Positions 44,954 through 61,744 of a stretch of 64,000 bases of DNA are shown piece by piece (position 1 is the stretch's first letter; each line of letters begins with the position of its first letter). The notes below the pieces were generated by a model that saw only the letters and a program-made list of their open reading frames with translations, was not told the DNA's origin and did no database searches. The position numbers and the translations under genes are program-made. Source of the stretch: Apiotrichum sp. Y4204 (lineage: Eukaryota > Basidiomycota > Tremellomycetes > Trichosporonales > Trichosporonaceae); assembly GCA_025531455.1 (NCBI GenBank), contig JAMYHL010000023.1, forward strand, positions 62,001 through 126,000. Direction: 5' to 3'.

Positions 44954-46802
44954 CTAGACCGAGTTGGAGTTATCCGCACAGGTCCAGGGCTGCCCGCCGC
45001 TCTTCTGTTTCTGGATCGCGACCGCGGCGCCATACGTCCCCGCGACGGTGATGAACAGCCCCACAATAATCATAAACACGGCCCACGCGGTGCCGAGCTT
45101 TTTGCGCCACGTCCATGCGCGGAACGGCACGCCGCGCACATGGTCGTGCAGCCACATGAAGCCGAATGGGATGATGCACAGTGTTGGCGCGATGAGCGCG
45201 CCGACAAGGGAGATGATCGACTCGAGCATCGGGATCGCGCTGCCGATAATGTATGCGATCATCGTGCACGCAAAGCTGCACCCGAGCCACGTTGCCCAGT
45301 GCACCATCGAGTTGTTGGTCAGGTGCTGCGAGCCGCGGAGCAGGCGCACCATGATGAATTTTGCGGGAATCTGGGGTCAGCGGAACGGCACGGAGTGGGA
45401 CGAAGAGGGAGGCAGGAGTAACACCCCAACACTCCTTACACTCGCGCACTCATCACTACTCACGTGGCACCACAAGATGACGGAGAAGAACAGGCCGGGG
45501 ATACTGAGCCCGTACGCAATCTTCTTCATGAGGGGACCGGCGGTTCCAAGTGCGGGCTGCGAGACATACTGCCCCGCGTACCAGTACACGATCGAGCCAA
45601 TGATAATGTACATGCCAGTGACGAAGAACTGGTTGATAAGCATTGCGCGGTGGTACAGTCGCGGGTCGCGCATCTCGGAGATGATGCCGAAACTAGGGTT
45701 AGCGAGTGCAAGTGGGATGAGCGCGTCGAGTTACTCACTACGTCGGGGTACCCGCTGCAGCGAAGAGGATGGTGGCAATGGCGGAGATGGCCTCGGCAAA
45801 CGTCGGCTGGTTGAAGACCTTGAAGCCCTTGTCCCACGGTCCAGTGCGGGGGACGGCATCGTGCGGGCGGTCCTGCACGCCAACCGAAACGGTCATGACG
45901 AGCACGGCGGAGAGAATCGACACGAGACCAATCCATCCGACCCACGTAATGTTGCCCAGTGTGCGGATTGACGCGACGCCAAACGACACGACAAACACGA
46001 CGACCATAAATACCGCCGTACACGTGCCGTGTGTGCTCACAGCGTTCAGCGCGGTCGTCACGCCGACCATGCCCGACGCCGAGAAGAAGAGCATACACAC
46101 GCACACGGCCAGCGTAAAGAACTCTTCGCCTGCGCGGCCGGCGAGCACCCTTCCGACGTCCGCGAGCGAGTACGTGTCCAGATGGCGCAGCTTGAAGTCG
46201 CCGAGGATAAACGCCGACCCTGCAATTAGAAATCAAGCAAGACGGGAGGACCTCTTGTCCGAGCCCAAGGCACATCTGCTGCCGCGACTCACAAGTGACG
46301 ACCAGCTCGATGAACACAATCATGATGATACCCGGTACAATACCGAGTACCTGGAACACGAACGGGATCGAGAGCACGCCGAGGCCGAACGCGCTCTTGA
46401 TCATCAGCACCGTCGCGCCGATCCAGCCGACCTGCGGTTAGTATCCGGTGGGAGTGAATTCGTGAAACGGATATGAGACAACGAGCGGTGGATATCCGAT
46501 AGCGACGAGTATCCAGCCGCGGCTGGAATACGTCGCCGCCGGATATCGAGAACGCGCACAGATGCTCAAAACGATGGCAGACACCACTGAGCATTGGGCA
46601 TCGGCCCCGAGTGGAATGTGTATCCCTTTCTCTCGCGTGCACCCCGCCCCGTCCGACACAACGCCTCAACACTCACAGCACGATAATTCGGCGCACTGTC
46701 ATCAAGGTCGCCAAACACGGCGTCGTGCGTCGTGTCCGCCGCAGCGACGTACGCGGCGTCAAACTCGTGCTTGCGCTTCTCTGCGAGCGTCTTATCTTTC
46801 AT
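44954..46802 (-). CDS. AAAP-family amino-acid transporter (N system / mtr-like)
   Basis: Five exons (46802-46677, 46431-46293, 46219-45739, 45692-45464, 45370-44954) encode 463 residues. The start MKDKTLAEKRKHEFDAAYV is followed by about eleven transmembrane helices. GWIGATVLMIKSAFGLGVLSIPFVFQVLGIVPGI is the typical first unit of fungal neutral amino-acid permeases such as Neurospora mtr. AAAGTPTYFGIISEMRDPRLYHRAML, formed across the exon 3/4 junction, matches the G-T-P-x-F-x-x-x-x-E-M-R-D-P motif of the family and fixed the GTGAGT donor. The C-terminal MVRLLRGSQHLTNNSMVHWATWL also fits. It is likely a proton-coupled plasma-membrane importer; substrate range is not inferable. Confidence 0.9.
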
Positions 46803-48656
46803 CGTCGCAGTTGGAAGGCGGTGGGCGTGGGGAGGGGAGGGAAGGGAGGGGTGAAGAGAAGGGTTGGGAGGGCGCGGGGTCGTCGGAGCGTGCTCCGTTT
46901 CCGTATCCGTATCCGTCTCGTTCGTGGTCCGTGGGCCGTATCGTATCTGTCGTCGATCGCTCGAGATCCGCTATCGTTCACTATCGCTATCGCTATCGGT
47001 AATGGTGAGGTGCGAACTGGTGGTCGGTAAGTTCCGAGGTGAGTTCCGACAAGACATGTGCAGAGTATGTATAAAAAACCACGACCGCCGTAACATGTCC
47101 CCGCGGCGGCCGCCCGCCGCGAGAGCCTCCGTCCAAGCTCCTCCAGCTCCTCCAGCTCCTCCTGGCCTTCTGGAGTGCTGCCACGCTTGCGAGAGTTACC
47201 AAGCAAGCCCTGCAAAGCGTCGCAAACAAAAAAAGCAAAGCCGAAGCGCGACGGCTGCCGAGCAAAAAGTGCGAGGAACAGATACATAATCGAACAAGAA
47301 AAGAAAAAAAAAATTGTGCCGTGGGGCTCAATGCCGCCGGTCCTCGGGCGGCATACCGGGGCGCGTGCTCAGTTTATCCGCAACGTGCTACGCGGCAGAT
47401 GGACAGATACAGGACACAAGAGGTGGGCTAGGAGGGGCGACTCAACCCCGCCGTCTCCGATCTCCGAGTATGCTAGGAAAGGCACCACGCGGTTCAGGCT
47501 GCGACCCTAGCGACCCTGTGCATCCCTGTTATATGCTCCTGCCCACTCACGACTCCGACTGTAATAGATATCGTGGTCGCTGCGGCTTTGTATTGCCGCC
47601 ATAACCCGCTGCTAATCATCCGAATGTCATCGACAATGATTCCAACTGATAGATGGTTGCCCGCGCGGATCATGCTCCCGAGGAGGACCGTGCGCGCTTA
47701 TCATCAGCGCGCTGATCGCGTATGGAACATTGTATATTGTATGCATACAAAAAGGAAAAGAAAAGAATATTCCAAGAAAAAGGATGCGCGAATGCAATGT
47801 TCTTCAGATAATCCTCTGCATTACATTACCAACGAAGCGAGATGGGCACGACAAAACCCTGCTCGATGGGCATAGCACCCTCATTCGACCGGCCCCCTGC
47901 ATACGCGGTGCTACTACTGCCTTGCGGGCGCCCCGCGGGGATGGACAATCGGAGATGGAGACAAGGCCGCGGGTTTGCCTGCCCGGTTCGCTTGCATGAA
48001 CAGGGACAAAATGGACAGGGGGTGGGAGGGTAGGGCGGAGACTCCGCCCTCCTCTCCGTCAAGTTGATATACGGAGTTGGCAGAGTTCGCGTTCGGCCTT
48101 CGTGCTGTGCGTGGTCTGGGCTCGGGACGAGGCTCGTTGGGCGTTGGATTTGGATGATCGTCCGAGGGTGGGTATACGAGAGTGATCCGATCGCGACTCA
48201 ATTTATGTACTGTACTGCACCCCTCGTCAGCGGTCACTATTGTGCTGCCGCTGATAACGGATATCAACGGTCAACTGCGCCTTGGTGGCGGTGTCGCATC
48301 ACGCACAGGCATCTTATCATGTCAATGGCACTGTCATGTGATCATTATAATGGCAGAAGGCCATATAAAATACCCTTCCATGTATCACGTTCCCGTGCTG
48401 TGCTGAGACGAGTACCAAGAGTGCGTTCGCCGAGTCTCAGTCTTCACCTCTGCGGTAATCCCCTCTGCGACATTGCACCTTGCGCTTCTATCAATTATCT
48501 GCATCATGGCAACGTTTAATCCCAGTAAATACAAGAGTCTGCTCTCCACTTCCCACTGGTATCTCAGCAGGACTCGTCGTAAACATCGTTACGCTGGCGC
48601 GACCGCGCTTTTTGGTGCCGCGCGGCGCGTGGCGTCTAGAGGCGAGGTGTTGGAAC
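46803..48656. other. Gene-free interval of 1.85 kb
   Basis: Contains the transporter promoter and the 3' flank of the sulfhydrylase. Short repeats CGTATC (about 46901-46918) and CGCTAT (46980-46999) are in the transporter leader region. No gene is supported. Confidence 0.45.
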
Positions 48657-54653
<5,997 letters not shown>

Positions 54654-57629
54654 ATGATCTACCACCAAGCGCTGGCGTGGGCGCTGGCCGCCCTCGCCCT
54701 CCCCGCGCAAGCACATTCCAATCCCCGCTCCCGCCAGCTACCGGCCCACCACGCCGAGGCGCGCGACACGGCCTTCAACCCGCACCACGCGTACCGCGAC
54801 ATTATGGAACGCGCCGTCTCTGCCGACGCGGCAGGGATCGATGGCAAGACGTACGACTTTATTGTCGTTGGCGGCGGCGTCGCGGGTCTCGTGATTGCCG
54901 CTCGCCTCTCCGAGATGCAGAACCAGACCGTGCTCGTCATCGAGGCCGGTGGCGACGGCAGCGATGTGGTTCTCAACCAGCAGATTCCAGGTATGTAAAC
55001 CCGGGATATGGAAGCCGGCCGCTTGGATCTGGATGGCGACCCATATGGCTTACCTGGTTGCCGTCCCGGTCAGCTCCTATGCCGGCACCCGGGCCCCAGT
55101 CGGCCCAAGTTCCACTCATTTCAATGTGCTGACCACAGGATACACCTACCACAAGGGAATCGTGAACAAGACGCCGTATGGCTGGAACACGACCACAATC
55201 CCACAGGCTTCGGCAAACGGCACGGTGCGGCCCTTCCCCCTCGGCCGTGGTCTCGGCGGATCGGGCGCCATCAATGGCATGTTCTGGTGCCGCGGCGCCA
55301 AGGAGGAGTATGATGCCTGGGGAGGTGAGTGCACCGAGTGTGGCAGTGTGGCGGAGAGAGATTCCGGCTTCTGGTCACTAATCCGCCGTGGACATTTAAA
55401 GCTTCACAACTGACGACAGAACTCAACCCCGGCACAAATGTGACCTGGAACTGGGACGAGATGGACAAGTACATTAAAAAGTCGGAGAACCTCCAGATGC
55501 CACCGCAGGAGACCATCGACAAGTTCCACATGCCGATCGACCAAGGCTCCCACGGCAAAGGCGGCCCTCTGCAGGTCGGGTGCGTCCGAGTGCATGAAGA
55601 TGACTTGACTGACGCTGCAGATGGTCGCAGTACATCTACCCCGTTATCGAGAACTGGATCCCCACCTTTGTCAACCTCGGTGTTCCCGCCCACGACCTGG
55701 CAGACGGCAAGACGCGCGGCGTGATGATTACTCCCTCGACACTCGACGCCTCTACCCAGTCCCGCTCCGACTCGCGCACATCCTACCTCGACCCCAACAA
55801 GGGCCGTGAGAACCTATTCGTCCTCACCCATCACCAGGCCACCCGCATCTTCTTCAACGGCACAAAGGACGCCTCCGGAAACCTTGTGGCGTCCGGGGTC
55901 GAGTTCCAGATGGAGGCTGGCGCGCCTCTCCGTAAAGCGTACACTGCCAAGGAGATCATCGTCTCGTGAGTAGTGAGATATCGTATTCATAGTCTTGGCC
56001 CCCTGAAGCTCATTGCCAGCGCCGGAACAGTTCACTCCCCGCAGCTGCTCCAGCTCTCGGGCGTCGGACCCGCCAACATTCTTGAACCGCTCGGCATTAA
56101 CACGCTCCTCGACCTTCCAGTCGGCCACAACTTCCAGGACCACGTTTCGCACGCCATGTTCTGGGACACGATCGAGGGCCTCGACACGTGGTTCGATCTC
56201 GGCTCAAGCGACGAGCTCAAAGCGCAGGCACTCGCCGAGTACCAGAACTCGCGCACCGGTCCGTGGACGTACATCAACGCGGCTGTCGCATACGCCTCGA
56301 TGCCTGATCTCTCGGGAAGTACGGATGCCGCCAACGCGCTCGGCAGCGCCGTTAATATCGAGGCGACCGTAAAGGACCTAGCGGCAAAGTACAACCTGCC
56401 TGCCTCGGTGCAGGCCGGTATCACCGCGCAATACAACATCCAGAAGCGCTGGCTCGGCACCGACGTCGGACAGCTCGAGTACATTATGCACCTGTGGGGC
56501 AAGAGCGCGACGTCCCTCGGTATCCAGGTGTGCATGCAGCATGCGTGGGCGCGCGGTCTCCTCTCCATCTCGTCCACCGACCCGTTTGCGATGCCCAACA
56601 TTGACCCAAACTACTTTGGCGTCGAGATCGACGCCACGATCATGAACCAGGCCTCCGAGTGGATCCGCAAGTACGCCCAGACGGCGCCGATGAACACTGT
56701 TCTCACCACCGAGAGCATCCCGGGAGCGGCGGTCACGGGCGACGCGCTCAACACCTACCTCCGCGGCACCGCCGGAACCGAGTACCACCCAATGAGCACG
56801 TGCTCGATGCTGCCCAAAGACAAGGGCGGTGTTGTCGACACCAACCTCGTCGTTTACGGCACCGCCAACCTGCGTGTCGCCGATGCCTCGATCATGCCCA
56901 TTCACGTCTCGGCACACCTCATGGCATCGACGTACGGCGTCGCCGAAAAGGTCTCGGACCTCATCAAGGAGCGTACCCAGAAGTTCCTCGATGACCTCAA
57001 CGCCCCAAAGTCGACCGCAAAGCCGTCTGCGGCGTCCACTTCTGCGCGCGCCTCCCACACCGCCAGCCCATCCCCGTCCTCATCCAAAGACGTCGCTGGC
57101 AAGTCGAGCGCCGACTCTTCGCCCCTCAGCACCGGTGCCAAGATCGGTATCGGAGTTGGAGCGGCCGCCGGCGCCCTCCTCCTCCTCGCTGCCATTGTGC
57201 GTACCCGATGCCGTGAATGAAATGTACTGTACTGACAACCCAGATTGCATTTTTCATGTGGCGCAGGAAGAGCGACGCGCCAGGCCAGACCAAGAACGGG
57301 TGGTACGAACAGGGAACCGCCAACGGCCAGTGGGCTGGAAACGACCGTGAGTTTTGATTCTAGCCATGCACGCACATGCAATGTCCACGAGACTGTAACG
57401 CGTGCCACGACATGGTTTGAATGTTCAATCGTTTTCCCGCCAGTGCATTGAAACTGTCAACTAACTCTGCGCAGACTACCGCGCCGGCGAAGCTTACCCC
57501 ATGAACCCTAACTCCAACTTCCGTGGCCCGCGGCCCTCACACGACGGTTCTATCGCCTCGATGGCGACTGCCGACCTGCCTACGCGGCCAAACAACGACG
57601 CACGGTACGGGCTCTCCACTCGCTATTAA
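54654..57629 (+). CDS. GMC-family FAD oxidoreductase with C-terminal transmembrane anchor and cytoplasmic tail
   Basis: Seven exons (54654-54990, 55139-55324, 55420-55579, 55621-55965, 56020-57196, 57244-57346, 57475-57629) encode 820 residues. A signal peptide (MIYHQALAWALAALALPAQA) precedes the GMC core with FAD motif YDFIVVGGGVAGLVIAARL (G73-G-G75). LGRGLGGSGAINGMFWCRG and SAGTVHSPQLLQLSGVGP are the two family signatures. The active-site pair is H599 (EYHPMSTCSML) and H642 (VSAHLMAST). After the core come a Ser/Thr/Pro-rich stalk (about 668-716), one membrane helix (about 717-740), RRK, and a tail of about 78 residues. Members oxidise alcohols, sugars or choline and produce H2O2. The anchored layout is not usual for secreted fungal GMC enzymes. 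The first intron border (55139) was chosen for its CTGAC-CAG end. Confidence 0.87.
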
Positions 57630-58674
<1,045 letters not shown>

Positions 58675-60878
58675 ATGCCGAACAAGTCACACAACGACGG
58701 CGTCAACGACAGCCCACAGCGATCTCACCTCCTCATAACGTATCTCAACATGGTATCCCTCTTGGTAGCCGGGAGCGCGCTGGTCGCGCTCTGCAGCGCC
58801 CTCCAGATCCCCTTTGCTCCGTCCGCTCTGCGCGCAGCGTGCCCACAACCGCCGTACTCGCCACCGTCCGACTCGGCATCGTACTACGACACCGAGGAAT
58901 TCTGGCATCTGAGCCTCACGCGGCTGACGCGCGCAATCACCTTCCCGACAGTTGCGTACGATGACTTTGGGGAGCCGGAGCCTGCCCCGGGGGAAAAGCG
59001 AGATCCGCGATGGGACACGTTCCCGCCCTTTCACGACTTTCTCCGCGAGACCTACCCTCTCGTGTAGGTCCTGAACTTGACGGCGCTCATGGACAGATAC
59101 AAGCATGCCAAAGTCGAGGTTGTCGGCGGGTACTCTCTCCTCTACACTTTGAAAGGGAACTCATCCGCACCGCCGTTGATGCTCGCGGGCCATCTTGACG
59201 TCGTCGCTGCGTCCACTGCGCTCGATCAGTGGAAGTATCCGCCCTTTGAGGGCTATTTCGATGGGGTGAGCATTATTCATGATTCATGATGGCCGTCAAG
59301 GGAGATGGCCAGGCACATGGGCTGGTGGCTTGTCCTTCATCATGTCATGGGGAATGGCGCACGGTTATCCAAGGACGAGCGCGCGCCAAATGCTGACTCG
59401 AAGACATGGGTGTGGGGCCGCGGCTCCTCAGACTGCAAGTCGAACGTAATCGGCATCCTCTCCGCGCTAGAACATCTCCTCTCCTCGGGATTCCGCCCGA
59501 GCCGCACGCTTTTGATTGCCTTTGGCCAGGACGAGGAGGCGCACGGGTACTTTGGCGCGACGCGCATCGCCAAGGTCCTCGAGGAGCGGTATGGGCGCCA
59601 CGGGATTGCCGCGATTGTCGACGAAGGGGGAGGCGGACTCGACAGCAAATATGGCCCTCTGATTGCGCTGCCGGCGCTAGCTGAGAAGGGTAGGTTTGAG
59701 CCTTTGGAGGGAAGTTGGTCTGTTAGGTAGGGTCCGATCAGTATCGCCGTGTGGGGTGACTGGAGCCTGCCGAGAGGGAGAGATTTCCCGGAGGGAATGA
59801 CAATGGAACGCGCAAAGCTGAGGTGCTTGTCTGGTAATACACGGTTCAGGCACTATCTGGACGCAGACAGATTCTGACCTTGGATGGTGGTTTGTTTCAG
59901 ACAGCGTCTGGCCATAGATAGCCAGTCCAGTCATCAACTGAGACAGACATTCGAACTATCATCCACAATAGAGTGCGCAGAAGCTGACCACTAGGATACG
60001 CGGATGTTGGTATCCGCGTCGAGTCACCTGGTGGCCACTCATCAGTTCCGGGGAGACATACCTCTATTGGATTCCTCGCGCGTTTCATCACCGCCCTGGA
60101 GGATGCAGACCTGTACGCCCCTGTCCTCACACCCGACAATCCTTACTTTGGCTATCTCCACTGCCTAGACGCGTATGGCAAGAAGGATGCTGTTCCCGAC
60201 TGGCTCCACGGTGCGCTGAAGCGCAACGACATGCACGACCTAGCACAGCGTGTCGCGGCACTCGGCCCGCGATCGCGGTTCATTCTGCAAACCAGCAAAG
60301 CGGCAACAGTGGTACGCGGTGGAGTGAAAAACAATGCGCTCCCGGAAGAGGCTCAAGTCGTGTTTAACTCGCGCATTGAGGTGAGACAGTCGAGTCAACC
60401 CGAGCTGAGACAACAGACGACTTCGTCAGTCGCAAAACACATGGAAGCTGTCTCCAAGGCACTTCTGCCAGTTGCGGAAAAGTACGATCTGGGCTTTGAT
60501 TCCTTTGGCATCATGCTCCGTAACGGCAGTGAAGGGGTTGCACGGCTAGAGATGCTGCGCATGACTGAGCCGAGTCCGATTACGCCGTGGGACACGGTGG
60601 AGTGGGCTCTGTTCTCATCCGCCGTCGCGTCCGCGTTTGGAAAGCATACCGTTGTCGCACCCTCCCTCTCCACCGCCAACACGGATACGAAGCACTACTG
60701 GAACGTGTCGACCAACATTCTGCGTTGGACTCCCGCGCGTCTCGGAACACGGCTGAATGGACATACGGTCAACGAGCGGATCACACTAAACACACACATC
60801 GAAGGCGTTCGCTTCTTCCACGGTGCGTACCCCATTATGGCTGCTGCTGACTCCAGAATTGATCCTCCGCTTCGATAG
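58675..60878 (+). CDS. Vacuolar-type M20 metallo-carboxypeptidase (carboxypeptidase S / PM20D1-like)
   Basis: Five exons (58675-59063, 59097-59265, 59404-59689, 59995-60380, 60417-60878) encode 563 residues, like yeast Cps1. A short cytosolic N-terminus leads to one signal-anchor helix (MVSLLVAGSALVALCSAL). All di-zinc ligands are present: H162 and D164 (AGHLDVV), D196 (GRGSSDCKS), E230/E231 (GQDEEAHG), D259 (VDEGGGG) and H503 (NTDTKHYW). GGHSSVPGRHTSIG is the dimerisation-domain motif. It removes C-terminal residues from peptides in the vacuole. An in-frame TAG after YPLV is removed if a 33-nt GTAGGT..CAG intron is used. Intron 3 (305 bp) is unusually long. The ATG at 58675 is preferred over those at 58591 and 58603 because it gives a Cps1-like cytosolic tail. 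Confidence 0.83.
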
Positions 60879-61744
60879 GAGCTCAGACAACAGCGATTAG
60901 ATACATCGGGAGCTGCCCGGTCACGAGGATGATACAGCAGGCCCGGAGGTGTCGGAGGCCACCGGCTCCGCAGGCTCCCCTAGAAACTCAATCTTTGTTC
61001 CCATATCATATTCAAATAATTAACACCACCCAGCACCTGGTCCTGTCCATATGTACCGTAGCTTCTTTACCCAGGTCCGGCTCCACATTTAGCAAAGTCA
61101 GGCACGTTATCACGAGTTTCGGATCAACTCTGTTGTCACGGGTAGAATGTTTTGCACGCTCCCGCCATTTAGACTACTGCCCAGATTCACGCTGGTTTAC
61201 GCATCACACACTCATCAATGCGACCAACATTGTGATCTTGGCAGATCTAATCCTCGACATTGTCTCCACACCCGAGATTTCCCAAGTCCTCACACATTGT
61301 GTCCAGGTTCCGGGTCAGCTCCTCCGTTTCCCGGTCTGGTTCTGTATGGAGACTGATGCGCTGCTGACCGTACTCACAAGTAACGTCATTTCATCGTAAC
61401 TCTAAACTCTATGAACAACCCGTCGATGAAGACTGAGGAAGCCGGTTCGCGCCAAAGTGCGTTTAGCTCGTGTGAGGCTGTGCCTGCCGACGGGCCGTTG
61501 CGCTTGTTGAGCATGCTGACAGCCGGATAGAAGTCATATGAGCAAAACGTCTTCCACAACCCGGCCGGCGCGGGATTGCGGGGCATGTTGAGAGATGCGA
61601 GGGGAGATGGGAATCCACAGCCCCGAGGTTATAATGCACCCCGGTTCCGAGGTGTTATCAATCGTGATCTTCTTCGTTCTTATTCTTCTTCATCATCTAC
61701 ATCTACATCTATCTGCGTCCTGTGTGTCCACTAGTCGACTCAAC
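60879..61744. other. Intergenic region of 0.87 kb
   Basis: A 156-codon plus ORF (60929-61399) has no domain and is not supported. A CTTCTTCATCATCTACATCTAC stretch just before 61740 looks like the CT-rich leader of the next gene. Confidence 0.4.

Noticed and set aside
55139..55142. Alternative acceptors for GMC intron 1 (for example GCCCCAG at about 55107)
   Set aside because: It also keeps the frame, but CTGACCACAG at 55129-55138 has the branch-site layout shared by most introns here; retained as the less likely option.
58675..60878. M20 carboxypeptidase as a pseudogene because of the in-frame TAG
   Set aside because: All zinc ligands and all later frames are intact, and a plausible short intron removes the stop; kept as a gene with a flagged junction.
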